In this document: one piece after another, positions 35,583-45,129 of the stretch
Position numbering within the stretch: position 1 is the first letter of the stretch
How the letters are laid out: each line of letters begins with the position of its first letter
NCBI RefSeq assembly: GCF_015291745.1
Contig: NZ_CP030059.1
Span: forward strand, 7,219,501-7,283,500
Length of the DNA: 64,000 bases
Source of the DNA: Bradyrhizobium sp. CCBAU 53351
GTDB lineage: Bacteria > Pseudomonadota > Alphaproteobacteria > Rhizobiales > Xanthobacteraceae
Direction: 5' to 3'
The notes under the pieces: generated by a model
Database searches by the model: none
What the model was told of the DNA's origin: nothing
Seen by the model: only the letters and a program-made list of their open reading frames with translations
Position numbers and translations under genes: made by a program

Positions 35583-35843
35583 ATGGCGACGACGGATGGA
35601 ATCGAAGAGATCAAGCGGCAGGGCGGCACGGCCCTGGTCCCGCTGATGCCGACATTACGCTGGGTGCACAAGACGCCGATACTGCGCCCCGATCCGAGCT
35701 TCGTCACCCAGCTCATCGCCAATGCCGAGCAGCTGCCCCAGGCGAGCCGGCTGCGCCGCGGCTCTTTCGAAGACGTGCAGATGGCCTATGGCGGCAAACG
35801 CCCGCTGCAGAGCGTCAGCGCACGGACACGGCAGGTGGCTTGA
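35583..35843 (+). CDS. Conserved-looking small protein of unknown function
   Basis: An 86-residue soluble protein with a Pro-rich centre (ALVPLMPTLRWVHKTPILRPDPSFVTQLIANAEQLPQ is split by prolines) and a basic C-terminus. The ATG at 35583 gives MATTDGIEEIK; an ATG at 35568 would add five residues. No cysteine, membrane helix or known motif is seen. It converges on the gene at 35850 with a 6-base gap. Confidence 0.55.
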   Translation: MATTDGIEEIKRQGGTALVPLMPTLRWVHKTPILRPDPSFVTQLIANAEQLPQASRLRRGSFEDVQMAYGGKRPLQSVSARTRQVA

Positions 35844-35849
35844 GGCCGG

Positions 35850-36503
35850 TCAGCGCGGCGGCGTCTCGGAAGACGGCGGCGTGCCGTTACCCGGCTGAAG
35901 CTGCGGCGAGGGAATTTCCGGCGAAGACGCGCCCTGCACGGGCTTGGGCGCAGGATGATCCATCAGCACGGATTCCGCGACGGACTGCGCCGAGGGTGCG
36001 GGAGGCTCTCCCGGCACCGGCTGCGACGCAATCACCGGCTCGAACTTGCGCTCGGACGCCGCATCCTCCACCGGCGCCTCGGCCTGGCGCTTGGCCTTGC
36101 GCGGCGCCGGCACCGTGGTCTCGGCGACATAGGTGACGCGGCGGCGCGTGCGCTGGGCAATGCCGCCGAGGAAATCCGCCATCGCCAGCAGCACCAGCAG
36201 GAAATAGGTCGAGTTGCCGAATTTGGGCCACATCACGAATTCGGCCGCGGCCGCGCCGAAGATGATCAGCGACAGCAGATGGTCCATCAGGAATTTCGAT
36301 CCGGGCCGCGCGCCCTTGACCACCTCGAGCAACAGCAGCACCACGCCGAGCGCGAGCATGAGATCGGCCAGCGTGACCGGCCAGGCCTCGCCCGTGATCA
36401 TCGGCACCCGAAACAGCACGTCCGAGAAGGACACGCTGGGCATCAGGAAAGCGATGATGTTGTACACCGCGAGCGGGATCAGAAGCAGCGGGAAACCGAC
36501 CAT
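35850..36503 (-). CDS. Hypothetical membrane protein with Pro-rich tail
   Basis: A 217-residue protein with about four membrane helices in the first 115 residues (FPLLLIPLAVYNIIAFLM; VTLADLMLALGVVLLLLEVV; LLSLIIFGAAAAEFVMW; YFLLVLLAMADFLGGIA) and a charged, Pro/Ala-rich cytoplasmic or periplasmic tail of about 90 residues. The ATG at 36503 follows GAAGGC. No family recognised. It lies downstream of rpmF on the same strand. Confidence 0.6.
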   Translation of the reverse strand: MVGFPLLLIPLAVYNIIAFLMPSVSFSDVLFRVPMITGEAWPVTLADLMLALGVVLLLLEVVKGARPGSKFLMDHLLSLIIFGAAAAEFVMWPKFGNSTYFLLVLLAMADFLGGIAQRTRRRVTYVAETTVPAPRKAKRQAEAPVEDAASERKFEPVIASQPVPGEPPAPSAQSVAESVLMDHPAPKPVQGASSPEIPSPQLQPGNGTPPSSETPPR

Positions 36504-36645
36504 CGGCAAAATGCCTTCTCAAGCATGATATCCGGACAGAACAATGCAGCGGCGAAGCATTCGCTCCGCCGCCGTCACCGTCTATCTCATGGGTGGGCCG
36601 AAATCAGGCAGGCGAAATCCTCCTGCCCGGAGAAAGGTCCGGGGA

Positions 36646-36828
36646 TCAGGACTCTTTCTTCTTCAGGACCTGCCGGCCCTTGTACATGCCGGTCTTGAGG
36701 TCGAGATGATGCGGACGACGGAGCTCGCCGGAGTCCTTGTCTTCCACATAGGTCGGCTTCTTGATGGCGTCTGCCGAGCGGCGCATGCCACGGCGCGACG
36801 GCGAGGTTTTTCTTCTCGGAACGGCCAT
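36646..36828 (-). CDS. rpmF: 50S ribosomal protein L32
   Basis: A 60-residue ribosomal protein. The N-terminus [18 protein letters not shown] is the universal L32 signature, followed by [19 protein letters not shown]. This is the cysteine-free L32 form common in alphaproteobacteria, which does not bind zinc. The start has a good ribosome site (AGAGGATAT) upstream. Confidence 0.97.
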   Translation of the reverse strand: MAVPRRKTSPSRRGMRRSADAIKKPTYVEDKDSGELRRPHHLDLKTGMYKGRQVLKKKES

Positions 36829-36987
36829 TTCAATATCCTCTAGGGATTGGTGTCATCAGGGCATCGTCCGCCGGACGGCTCAGCACCCAAACGGGGCGAG
36901 CGAAATGCCGATCAAGGCCGGGCTTATAGAGGAAGGCCGGGCGTAAAGCTAGGCTTTTGGGCCGGAAAATACGCTCCGAATGGGCCC

Positions 36988-37002
36988 AAAATCAGCGATT
37001 TT
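36988..37002. terminator. Small AT-rich stem at the mtgA stop
   Basis: AAAATC-AGC-GATTTT, a perfect 6-base-pair stem overlapping the mtgA stop codon on the minus strand. Short, so only a possible terminator. Confidence 0.3.
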
Positions 37003-37708
37003 CGCGCCAGCAGGTGGCAAGCGAGCTCGCCTGCCCCCGGGCCATATAGGTGGCCGCCAGCCGCCGGACACCCGGGCCGGGGGTTTTGGCGCTGCGTTTG
37101 ACCGGATTCGGCAGGATCGAGGCCAGCAGGGCCGCCTCCCGGGGGGAAAGGTCCTCGGCCGACTTGCCGAAAGCATAGGCGCTGCCGGCCTCGACGCCGA
37201 ACTGGCCCTTGGGGCCGAACTCGGCGATGTTGAGATAGATCTCCAGGATCCGCGGCTTGGGCAGGACGAGATCGATCCAGAGCGCCAGTGGGAATTCGAG
37301 CGCCTTGCGGACGAAATCCCGCCCCTGCCAGAGGAACAGATTTTTCGCGACCTGCTGGGTGATCGTCGATGCGCCCCGGAACGGCGTACCGTCCTCCTGG
37401 GCATCGTCGATCGCCTCGCGCAGCGCGCCCCAATCGATGCCGTGATGCCTGCAGAAATGGGCGTCCTCGGCTGCGATCACCGCTCGCGGCAGATAGGGCG
37501 ACATCGCCGCCAGATCGATCCATTCCCGCTGCATCGGCGCGCCGCGGAGCGAGCGCCACGCCATCAGCGTCGAAACGGGATGGCCGATGCGGTAGAACGG
37601 CGCGATCACATAAGGCGCGAGAATGACGACCGCGAGCGCTACGAGCAGGATTTTGACGATGCGCAAATCGACCTTTCCGGCATGGAACGAGAAGCGGCCA
37701 CGGATCAC
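36992..37708 (-). CDS. mtgA: Monofunctional peptidoglycan glycosyltransferase
   Basis: A 238-residue family GT51 enzyme that polymerises lipid II into glycan strands at the outer face of the inner membrane. One N-terminal membrane anchor ([22 protein letters not shown]) precedes the catalytic motifs: catalytic Glu in [63 protein letters not shown], and [25 protein letters not shown] at 37708 is taken as the start; the frame upstream has no convincing coding sequence. Confidence 0.94.
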   Translation of the reverse strand: MIRGRFSFHAGKVDLRIVKILLVALAVVILAPYVIAPFYRIGHPVSTLMAWRSLRGAPMQREWIDLAAMSPYLPRAVIAAEDAHFCRHHGIDWGALREAIDDAQEDGTPFRGASTITQQVAKNLFLWQGRDFVRKALEFPLALWIDLVLPKPRILEIYLNIAEFGPKGQFGVEAGSAYAFGKSAEDLSPREAALLASILPNPVKRSAKTPGPGVRRLAATYMARGQASSLATCWRENR

Positions 37709-37827
37709 CCCATTAAGTCTGTGATAATTCGGGCCTTTTCCAGCACTTTTTAGGCCTTCCAAACGATTGACTGGGGCGGGCGCATAAAGGATTGTCCCGC
37801 CGAATTTTAGTTCTGGAGCCTTTCTTG

Positions 37828-38751
37828 ATGACCGGCACGTCCCCGTCCGATTTCGCCAAACGTCTGGACAAGACCGCTGATGACACCGAAGCCCTGCTCG
37901 GGCGCCTGCTGTCGGACGACATCCTGCACGATGAGATCGCCCGGCCCAAGCGACTGATGGACGCAATGCGCTATTCGAGCCTCAACGGCGGCAAGCGCCT
38001 GCGGCCGTTCCTGGTGGTCGAGAGCGCGGCCGTATTCGGCGTATCGCGCGAGGCCGCCCTGCTCGTCGGCGCCGCGCTCGAATGCATCCACTGCTATTCG
38101 CTGATCCACGACGATCTGCCGGCGATGGACAATTCGGACCTGCGTCGCGGCCGTCCCACCCTGCACAAGCAGACCGATGACGCGACCGCGATCCTTGCCG
38201 GCGACGGCCTCCTGACGCTCGCCTTCGACATCGTCACCCGCGACGAGATCCATCGCGACGCCAATGTGCGCCTCCTGCTGACACGCGCGCTGGCGCGCTG
38301 CGCCGGCATCGGCGGCATGGTCGGCGGCCAGATCCTCGATCTCGCCGGCGAAGGCCGCTTCGGCGGCAACGAGCCGATCGATGTCGCCCGCATCCAGCAG
38401 ATGAAGACCGGCGCGCTGCTGCGCTACGGCTGCATCGCCGGTGCGATTCTCGGCCAGGCCTCGCAGAAAGAGTATCAGGCACTCGACGATTACGGCCGCG
38501 CGCTCGGCGAGGCCTTCCAGATCGCCGACGATCTGCTCGACGTCGAAGGTGATGCCGCCGCGCTCGGCAAGCCGGCCGGCGCCGATGCCGCGCTCGGCAA
38601 GACCACGTTCGTCACCCAGCTCGGCATCGAAGGCGCCAAGCAGCGCGTGCGCGACCTGCTCGCCCGGGCCGACAGCGCCGTGTCGATCTTCGGCGACCGC
38701 GCCGCCGTGCTGCAGGCCGCCGCGCGCTTCGTCGCCGAGCGGAAGAACTGA
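37828..38751 (+). CDS. ispA: Polyprenyl diphosphate synthase (farnesyl/geranylgeranyl type)
   Basis: A 307-residue trans-prenyltransferase. The first Asp-rich motif is HDDLPAMD (Asp95, 96, 101) and the second is [18 protein letters not shown] and KTGALLRY are also family marks. The four-residue spacing inside the first motif (DDxxxxD) is that of bacterial farnesyl diphosphate synthases, so ispA is the likely symbol; chain length is not certain. The ATG at 37828 follows TGGAGCC. ispG, from the same isoprenoid pathway, lies 10 kb away. Confidence 0.88.
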   Translation: MTGTSPSDFAKRLDKTADDTEALLGRLLSDDILHDEIARPKRLMDAMRYSSLNGGKRLRPFLVVESAAVFGVSREAALLVGAALECIHCYSLIHDDLPAMDNSDLRRGRPTLHKQTDDATAILAGDGLLTLAFDIVTRDEIHRDANVRLLLTRALARCAGIGGMVGGQILDLAGEGRFGGNEPIDVARIQQMKTGALLRYGCIAGAILGQASQKEYQALDDYGRALGEAFQIADDLLDVEGDAAALGKPAGADAALGKTTFVTQLGIEGAKQRVRDLLARADSAVSIFGDRAAVLQAAARFVAERKN

Positions 38752-38760
38752 CGCGCTGCT

Positions 38761-39453
38761 ATGGCGGGCAACGGCAAGGAAGATCCCGCCCTCGCCCGCT
38801 TCCGCAAGATGTCGCGACCGGTGCGGCTGATCTATGCGCGGCCGCGGACCTTCATCGCGGTTGCGGCCGGCATCCTGGTCGGCCTGCTGCTGCCGGGCTC
38901 GTACCGGTTGGTGACCCGCCTGTTGTTCGGCTGGGATGCGCTGATCGCGGTCTATCTCGTGCTGGTCTATGCGATGATGCTGTGCAACGACCACCAGCAC
39001 ATCCGCCGCTCCGCCGCGATGCAGGACGACGGCCGCTTCCTGATCCTGCTGGTGACGGCCACAGGCGCATTCGCCAGCATCGCCGCGATCGTCTCCGAGC
39101 TCGGCACGCCGCATCGCGGCGTGTGGGAGCTCACGATCGCGATTGCCACCATCGCGCTGTCATGGGCCGCCGTGCACACGACGTTCGCGCTGCATTACGC
39201 GCATGATTATTACCGCGGCGCCAAGCCCGGCGGCCTGCAATTCCCGAGCGGCGACAAGGAAGACCACGCCGACTATTGGGACTTCGTCTATTTCTCGTTC
39301 GTGATCGGCATGACCGCGCAGGTCTCCGACGTCGGCATCACCGACAAGACCATCCGCCGCACGGCCACCGCGCATGGGATCGTGTCATTCATCTACAACA
39401 CGGCCCTGCTGGCCCTGACCGTGAATATCGCGGCGAGCGCGATTTCGAACTGA
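38761..39453 (+). CDS. DUF1345 family membrane protein
   Basis: A 230-residue protein with five to six membrane helices. The stretch TTFALHYAHDYY...GGLQFPSGD...YWDFVYFSFVIGMTAQVSDVGI is typical of DUF1345 proteins. It starts 9 bases after the polyprenyl synthase stop and is probably co-transcribed with it. Function is not established for the family. Confidence 0.88.
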   Translation: MAGNGKEDPALARFRKMSRPVRLIYARPRTFIAVAAGILVGLLLPGSYRLVTRLLFGWDALIAVYLVLVYAMMLCNDHQHIRRSAAMQDDGRFLILLVTATGAFASIAAIVSELGTPHRGVWELTIAIATIALSWAAVHTTFALHYAHDYYRGAKPGGLQFPSGDKEDHADYWDFVYFSFVIGMTAQVSDVGITDKTIRRTATAHGIVSFIYNTALLALTVNIAASAISN

Positions 39454-39479
39454 TCGTCCCGGCGTTGCCGGGACGATCA
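39451..39479. terminator. Bidirectional terminator between DUF1345 and caspase-like genes
   Basis: A perfect 13-base-pair stem (TGATCGTCCCGGC / GCCGGGACGATCA) with a 3-base GTT loop, overlapping the DUF1345 stop and 6 bases from the convergent stop. Confidence 0.75.
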
Positions 39480-39485
39480 GAATTG

Positions 39486-41312
39486 TCAGTTGCAGACCTC
39501 GGCATTGGCGTCATTGGAGGGGCCGCCACCGCCGCGATATTCGAGATGGCAGCCGCGGCTGACGGGACGGCAGCCGGTGCTGTTGCAGAACATCTGCCCG
39601 CCGCCCGAGGCACGGCTGGCGCCAGCGGCAGCGGCAATGCCGGCCGCAGCACCATAACCACCCGCGGCCCCGGCCGCCGCACCGCCGGCCTGACGACGCT
39701 GCCGCGCAGGACGCTCATCGCCGTCGTCGCGCTTGGCCGTCGCGGGTTTGGCCGGCTTGGCCGCACGCTGCTTTTCGCACTCATTGTCGTCGTTGACCGC
39801 ATAGCCCTCGCGGCAGACGATCTTGCTGCACTTGTCGCCGTCGGCCTTGAAGCCATGCTCGCAAACCAGCGGACAGACGCGCGACGGCTTGGCCTTGACG
39901 GCGTCGAGCGCGTCGGTGCTCGCAACCTTCACGTCGAGCTTGGTGCCGGCGTAGCGGTTGAACTGCGACAGTGAGCGCTGCGAGGACGTACTCCAGTTGC
40001 CGTCGGCTGCGCCCGAGAAGCAGCCGACGCGGCCGAGCTCGGTCTGCACCGAGCGGCTGAGATCGGCCGGCGCAGTCGCCGGCGTCAGCGACGCGACGTT
40101 GGTGCCGGCGGGGCTCGCCGTGCTGGCCGGCGCCGCGCTCGGGGCCGCAGCGGCGAGATTGACGCGCTGCTGCTCGGCGGCAGCAGCCTGCTGCTGTGCC
40201 TGCTCCTTCGTCTTCTGCGCGGCAAGCTGCGCCTGCTCGGCGGCCTTGGCATCGGCTGCGGCTCTGGCCTGCGCATCCTTCTGGGCGCCGAGGGCGGCGA
40301 GACGATCCCGCTCGGCCTCGGCCTGCTTCGCCTTTGCGATCGCCGCTGCGTGGGCCTGCTCGGCGCCGATCTTTTCGACCTGGAGCTTGGCGAGGTTCGC
40401 ATAGAAACCATCGGGGTGCTGGGCGAGGAAGGCGTCCCATGCCGCCTTGTTGCCGACCTGGAGCGCGAGCTCATAGTCGCGGCGGATATCGGCCTGCGGG
40501 TTCGCCACGGGCGCCACGGGTGCGGCCGCCGCGACCTTGACCGGAACCAGCGGCACGTCGTCGCCGCCGAGCGAGCCGTAGACGAACGGCTCCTGCTTGT
40601 TACCGGTCGACTTGAGCACCTCGTCGCGCACGAAGCCGAAGGCGCGGCGAACGTCGAGGCCCGGCGTCGTCAGATATTTCGACAGTGCAACCGTGAAGGG
40701 GCTGTTGGCACCGTCACCGTCCTGGGCGGTGAAGCCGGCTTTCGCCGAATAGGCGATCAGCGTGTTGGGGCTGGTCGGCTCGACCTGGGCGAGGCCACGG
40801 CCGATGCCGCGCGAGGCCACCGTACGTTTCATCGTCTTGCCGAACGGATTGTCGCGGCAGGCATCCAGGATCACCAGACGAAGCTGTTTTGCCGGTTCGA
40901 CGGCAACCAGCACGCGATCGAGCGAGAGCGCCTCGTCATAGACGTCGGTGTCGCGCTCGAGCTTGGCGTCGACAGGGATCAGGTAATTGGAACCCTCGAC
41001 CTCGATACCGTGACCGGCATAGTAAACCACGGCAATGTCGGCATTGCGGGTCGCGTCGGCGAAATCGCGCAGCACGCGCCGCGTCTCCTGGGCCGACAGA
41101 TCGTGTCGGTAATCGACGGTGTCGAAACCGGCCTCTTTCAGCGTCTTGGCCATCACCGCACCGTCGTTGACGGGGTTGGTGAGCGACGGCGCGTGCCGAT
41201 AAGCCGAGTTGGCAAGCACCAGCGCGACGCGGTTGCCCGCGAACGCGGGCTCTGCGCCGAACAGCAGCGCTGCGGCGAGGAGAAGCGGGCAGAGTCTGAG
41301 CAGATTGCGCAT
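39486..41312 (-). CDS. Exported caspase-like (peptidase C14) protein
   Basis: A 608-residue protein with a signal peptide (ending near EPAFA). Residues 26-260 form a caspase p20-like domain with the catalytic pair His101 (YYAGHGIE) and Cys152 (LDACRDNPF). A long Ala/Gln/Lys-rich coiled segment (about 310-395, AKAKQAEAERDRLAAL) follows, then a peptidoglycan-binding-like piece (LGRVGCFSGAADGNWSTSSQRSLSQFN), a cysteine-rich block (CPLVCEHGFKADGDKCSKIVC) and a Gly/Ala-rich tail with two last Cys pairs. Caspase-like proteins of this type prefer Arg/Lys sites. The substrate is unknown. Confidence 0.87.
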   Translation of the reverse strand: MRNLLRLCPLLLAAALLFGAEPAFAGNRVALVLANSAYRHAPSLTNPVNDGAVMAKTLKEAGFDTVDYRHDLSAQETRRVLRDFADATRNADIAVVYYAGHGIEVEGSNYLIPVDAKLERDTDVYDEALSLDRVLVAVEPAKQLRLVILDACRDNPFGKTMKRTVASRGIGRGLAQVEPTSPNTLIAYSAKAGFTAQDGDGANSPFTVALSKYLTTPGLDVRRAFGFVRDEVLKSTGNKQEPFVYGSLGGDDVPLVPVKVAAAAPVAPVANPQADIRRDYELALQVGNKAAWDAFLAQHPDGFYANLAKLQVEKIGAEQAHAAAIAKAKQAEAERDRLAALGAQKDAQARAAADAKAAEQAQLAAQKTKEQAQQQAAAAEQQRVNLAAAAPSAAPASTASPAGTNVASLTPATAPADLSRSVQTELGRVGCFSGAADGNWSTSSQRSLSQFNRYAGTKLDVKVASTDALDAVKAKPSRVCPLVCEHGFKADGDKCSKIVCREGYAVNDDNECEKQRAAKPAKPATAKRDDGDERPARQRRQAGGAAAGAAGGYGAAAGIAAAAGASRASGGGQMFCNSTGCRPVSRGCHLEYRGGGGPSNDANAEVCN

Positions 41313-41495
41313 GACACAACTTCCGAAGTTCGGGACGTTTCGAGCCCCTTTGGGACCGCTTTAGCAGGATCTGGCGGCGGCGCTTGTGATGGAGGTCACG
41401 AAGACAGCACCGGCGACAGCCCGAAAGTCCCCCTCTGTTTGTCGCGCCAGTCCGGTCGCGGTTCGCGGCCAAGCCGGCGTGCGGACCAAATTCCC

Positions 41496-41924
41496 CTAGC
41501 CATCGCCGATATGCCCCCGATATTGCGGCAGATTGTCCGTAATGTCGTGCCAGGACGCCTTCGAGGCCACGAAAATATGGGCGCTCGGCCGGATCGAGGG
41601 GGTATCGACCAGGGTTCCCATGGCGACATGGACCCATTGTCCATCTCGCACCCGGGAATAAAGCAGCGATCCGCATCGCGCACAATGCGCGTCGTGGGTG
41701 GTGTCGTCGCCGAAAATCAGCCGCTGGTCGTCGCCCCGGACGATGCGGAGCTTGTCCTGCGCGATGCCGGCGAACGGCTTGAAGGCGGAGCCGGTGGTGC
41801 GACGGCAATTCGAACAATGGCAGTTCATCGCATAGGAGAATGCGTCGGCGACCTCGAAGCGCACGGTGCGGCAGCAGCATTCGCCGATCAGGATACGAGC
41901 GTTCGAATTTTCTGATCCGGTCAT
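41496..41924 (-). CDS. GFA family (glutathione-dependent formaldehyde-activating-like) zinc protein
   Basis: A 142-residue protein with the GFA-fold zinc cysteines: GECCC at the N-terminus, CHCSNCRRTTGS, and CARCGSLLYSR. Enzymatic function in the family is mostly unproven, since the original Gfa activity is now doubted; most members are small zinc proteins of unknown role. It diverges from the NTF2-like gene. Confidence 0.88.
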   Translation of the reverse strand: MTGSENSNARILIGECCCRTVRFEVADAFSYAMNCHCSNCRRTTGSAFKPFAGIAQDKLRIVRGDDQRLIFGDDTTHDAHCARCGSLLYSRVRDGQWVHVAMGTLVDTPSIRPSAHIFVASKASWHDITDNLPQYRGHIGDG

Positions 41925-42017
41925 GGCGACGCCTCACGCAAATGGCTGACACACCCATAGCGCATTTTGATGTCTACGACTAAGTTCGCCGCAAGCCATC
42001 ATGCAAAAGGATGACCC

Positions 42018-42392
42018 ATGAACCAGAACCGCTCGAGCGTCGAAGCCGTCGTGCAATGCTATTTTGACGGCCTTTACGAGGGCGACGCCGAAAAGCTCGG
42101 CGCCATCTTCCATCCCTCGGCGGATTTGCGCTGGGTCGAGAAGGGTGAGCTGCAGGTGCTGACCGTGCCCGACTGGCTCGACCGTGTGCGCAAGCGCCCC
42201 TCCGGCAAGGCCGAAGGCAAGCCGCGCGAGGACTTCATCGTCACCATCGACCGTTCCGACGAGAAGACCGCCTTCATCAAGGTCCGGTGCCAATTGCCGC
42301 CGCGCTTCTTCACCGACTATCTGGTGGCGATGAAGCTCGCCGACGGCTGGCAGATCGTATCGAAATCGTATCGCTATGATTTGAGGGAGTGA
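42018..42392 (+). CDS. NTF2-like / SnoaL-type protein
   Basis: A 124-residue protein of the NTF2-like fold: helical start (SSVEAVVQCYFDGLYEGDAEKLGAIFHPSADLRW is the family pattern in short) and C-terminal strands (FIKVRCQLPPRFFTDYLVAMKLADGWQIVSKSY). Such proteins are often annotated as putative lumazine-binding. The start has AAAGGA upstream. No active-site assignment is possible. Confidence 0.8.
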   Translation: MNQNRSSVEAVVQCYFDGLYEGDAEKLGAIFHPSADLRWVEKGELQVLTVPDWLDRVRKRPSGKAEGKPREDFIVTIDRSDEKTAFIKVRCQLPPRFFTDYLVAMKLADGWQIVSKSYRYDLRE

Positions 42393-42467
42393 CGGGGCCT
42401 GATCGTCCGCTGCCCAATATCTGCCGCGCTCACCCTCCAATCTCCGCGACGCGTAAGTCTCTCGCCC

Positions 42468-42554
42468 CGTCATTGCGAGGAGCTCTTGCGACGAAGCAAT
42501 CCGGAATCCCTCCACGGACAGACTCTGGATTGCTTCGCTGCGCTCGCTATGACG
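42468..42554. repeat. REP-type element before the beta-lactamase gene
   Basis: CGTCATTGCGAGGAGC at the left and CGCTCGCTATGACG at the right, with GAAGCAATCC / GGATTGCTTC as the inner pair. This is a classic intergenic palindrome of Bradyrhizobium-like genomes. It lies between two genes on the same strand. Confidence 0.8.
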
Positions 42555-42608
42555 GCGCGGATGAAGCGTGCGCTATTTCTTCCGTCTCCTCTTCCCTGAA
42601 AGCCCCCC

Positions 42609-43466
42609 ATGCATCTCGACCGCCGTTCCCTGCTCGCCTCGCTCGTCTGGATGGCCGCATCGCCCGCATTCGCAGCCGAGGCGCCGCCCGAGCTCGAATC
42701 CTATGAGCGCGAGAGCGGCGGGCGGATCGGGGTCCATGCCGAGAACCTTGCAACCGGCAGGAAGCTCGCCTGGCGCGCTGATGAGCGCTTCGTGATGTGC
42801 TCGACGTTCAAGGCCTCGCTCGCGGCCTGCGTGCTGGCACGGGTCGATCGCGGTGAGGAGCAGCTGGCGGCCATGATACCCTACGGCAAGGCCGATCTGC
42901 TGGACTATGCACCGGTCGCCAAGCAAAATCTCGCGGCCGGCACGATGTCCGTGACCGAGATGTGCAAGGCGATCGTCGAGCTCAGCGACAATACCTGCGC
43001 CAATCTGCTGCTGGCACGGATCGGGGGGCCGGCTGCCCTCACGGCATTCTGGCGTTCGATCGGCGATAGCACCTCGCGGCTCGATCATAATGAGCCCGAG
43101 CTCAACCGCTCACCGCCGGGCAATCCCCAGGACACCACGACGCCGGCAGCGATGGCGGGCAATTTGCGGCGCCTGGTGGTGGGTGAAGCCCTGTCGCCGG
43201 CCTCGCGCGCCCTGCTTACGGATTGGATGGTGAACTGCAAGACCGGCGCGAACCGGCTGCGCGGCGGCCTGCCCGCAAGCTGGACCATCGGCGACAAGAC
43301 CGGCAACAACGGCAAGGATGCATCGGGTGATATCGCGGTCGTCTGGCCCAAACCCGACACGCCGATCCTGATCACGGCCTATACCCAGGGTGGCACGCCG
43401 AATGCGGCGCAGATCGAAGCCGTGTTCGCGCGGATCGGGCGCATGGTGGCCGAGCGGCTGGCGTAA
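42609..43466 (+). CDS. Class A beta-lactamase
   Basis: A 285-residue serine beta-lactamase. The signal peptide has twin arginines (DRRSLLASL), so Tat export to the periplasm is likely. Motifs: Ser65-TFK68 (the Ambler S70xxK), SDN at 126-128, EPELN at 162-166 (E166-N170), and KTG at 230-232. A Cys precedes the catalytic Ser, but the partner Cys after KTG of class A carbapenemases is absent (KTGNNG). No LysR-type regulator is adjacent. Substrate range cannot be told from the sequence. Confidence 0.93.
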   Translation: MHLDRRSLLASLVWMAASPAFAAEAPPELESYERESGGRIGVHAENLATGRKLAWRADERFVMCSTFKASLAACVLARVDRGEEQLAAMIPYGKADLLDYAPVAKQNLAAGTMSVTEMCKAIVELSDNTCANLLLARIGGPAALTAFWRSIGDSTSRLDHNEPELNRSPPGNPQDTTTPAAMAGNLRRLVVGEALSPASRALLTDWMVNCKTGANRLRGGLPASWTIGDKTGNNGKDASGDIAVVWPKPDTPILITAYTQGGTPNAAQIEAVFARIGRMVAERLA

Positions 43467-43512
43467 GCCGCGCATTGACGCAGCAGTCGCTTCCGGGTCA
43501 AGACAGGCCACT

Positions 43513-45120
43513 ATGGAAGCGAAATTTCAGACCTTTCTCATCCTGCTCGCCGTGCTGGCGGGCACCGCACTCGCCGCGCGCCGCTTCAACATCGCGCCCG
43601 CGATCCTGCTGATGCTGGCCGGCGTCGGCCTCGCTTTCGTTCCGGGCATGCCCTCGGTGGAATTGCCGCCGGAGCTGGTGCTGCTGATGGTGCTGCCGCC
43701 GCTGATCTACTCGGCGAGCGTCGCCATGAGCTGGCGCGAGTTCAGGAAGAATTTGCGTCCGATCGTACTGCTCGCGGTCGGCGCGGTGATCTTCACCGCG
43801 GCGATGGTGGCGGCCGCGACCCACTACGTGATCGGCCTGCCCTGGACCATCGGCTTCCTGCTGGGCGCCATCGTCGCGCCGCCCGACGTGGTGGCGCCGC
43901 TCGCGATCGCGCGCCGGCTCAACTTGCCGCGGCGGCTCGTGGTCATCCTCGAAGGCGAAGGGCTCGCCAACGATGCCACGGCGCTGATCCTCTACCGCTT
44001 CGCGCTGGCCGCGATCATGGTCGGGCATTTCTCGCTGCCGCTGGCGGCCGGAGAATTCCTCCTCATCGTCGCCAGCGAGATCGCCTTCGGCATCGGCGTC
44101 GGTTGGCTCTCCCTCCGCTTCCGCAAATGGTCCGGAGATCCGCAGGTCGAGCTGACGCTGTCGCTGATCACGCCCTACGTCTCCTATTGGCTGCCCGAGC
44201 ATGTCGGCGGCTCCGGCGTGATCGCGACGGTCGCCTGCGGTCTCTATGTCAGCTGGAACGGCCCGCTGCTGATCTCGTCGGCGACGCGCCTGCAAGGCAT
44301 CTTCTTCTGGGATCTCGTGATCTACCTGATCGAGGGCGTGCTGTTCCTGCTCACCGGCTTTCAGATGCGCGCGCTCTACGAGAAATCGAAGGCGTTCCCG
44401 CTCGACGACATCCTGATCGCGACCGCCGTGGTGCTGGTGATCGTCGTGACGGCGCGCTTCGCCTGGCTCTATCCTGCAACCTATCTGCCGCGAATGCTCA
44501 GCAAGTCGCTGCGCGAGCGCGATCCGTCGCCGCCATGGCAGTGGCCTTTCGTGCTCGCCTTCACCGGCGTGCGCGGCGCGGTGTCGCTCGCGGCCGCGCT
44601 GGCGCTGCCGTTCACGCTGCCTGGCGGCGAAGCCTTCCCGTATCGCGACCTGATCCTGTTCGTGGCCTTCGGCGTCATCTTCGTCACGCTGATCGGCGTC
44701 GGCCTCACCTTGCCGCCGGTGGTGCGCTGGCTCGGTGTCGCGCAGGCCGGCCGCGACGAGCATGTCGCCGAGCACGAGGCCGAGATCGCGGCACGGCGCC
44801 AGGCGCTCGACGCCGCGCTGAAGTCGCTTGACGCAATGACCGAGGCGAAGGACGTCTCGGACGAGGTCATGCGGCTTCTGCGTGCACGTCACGAGATTCG
44901 CGCCAACCAACTGCCGGAGTCGCTCGATCCCACCCGCCATGACGTTTCCGCCGCCGGCACCGCGCTGACCCGCGACCTGATCGCCGCCGAGCGCAAATTC
45001 ATTCACAACCTGCTGCGCGACGGCCAGATCACCGACGAGACACGGCGACGGATCGAGCGCGACCTGGATCTGGAGGAGGCGGGCCTGGCGAACCGGGAGT
45101 ATCGGGACGTGCCGCTTTAG
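43513..45120 (+). CDS. CPA1-family Na+/H+ antiporter
   Basis: A 535-residue protein with about twelve membrane helices and a 110-residue charged cytoplasmic tail. NhaP/NHE-type motifs are LLGAIVAPPDVVAPLAIARRL, ILEGEGLANDATALILYRFA (ion-binding Asn-Asp) and FTGVRGAVSLAAALALP. The ATG at 43513 gives the family N-terminus; the longer frame overlaps the beta-lactamase gene. Confidence 0.92.
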   Translation: MEAKFQTFLILLAVLAGTALAARRFNIAPAILLMLAGVGLAFVPGMPSVELPPELVLLMVLPPLIYSASVAMSWREFRKNLRPIVLLAVGAVIFTAAMVAAATHYVIGLPWTIGFLLGAIVAPPDVVAPLAIARRLNLPRRLVVILEGEGLANDATALILYRFALAAIMVGHFSLPLAAGEFLLIVASEIAFGIGVGWLSLRFRKWSGDPQVELTLSLITPYVSYWLPEHVGGSGVIATVACGLYVSWNGPLLISSATRLQGIFFWDLVIYLIEGVLFLLTGFQMRALYEKSKAFPLDDILIATAVVLVIVVTARFAWLYPATYLPRMLSKSLRERDPSPPWQWPFVLAFTGVRGAVSLAAALALPFTLPGGEAFPYRDLILFVAFGVIFVTLIGVGLTLPPVVRWLGVAQAGRDEHVAEHEAEIAARRQALDAALKSLDAMTEAKDVSDEVMRLLRARHEIRANQLPESLDPTRHDVSAAGTALTRDLIAAERKFIHNLLRDGQITDETRRRIERDLDLEEAGLANREYRDVPL

Positions 45121-45129
45121 CGTCGTGAG

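Noticed and set aside
42609..43466. Carbapenemase-type class A enzyme
   Set aside because: The Cys before the active serine lacks the partner Cys after KTG that defines that group.
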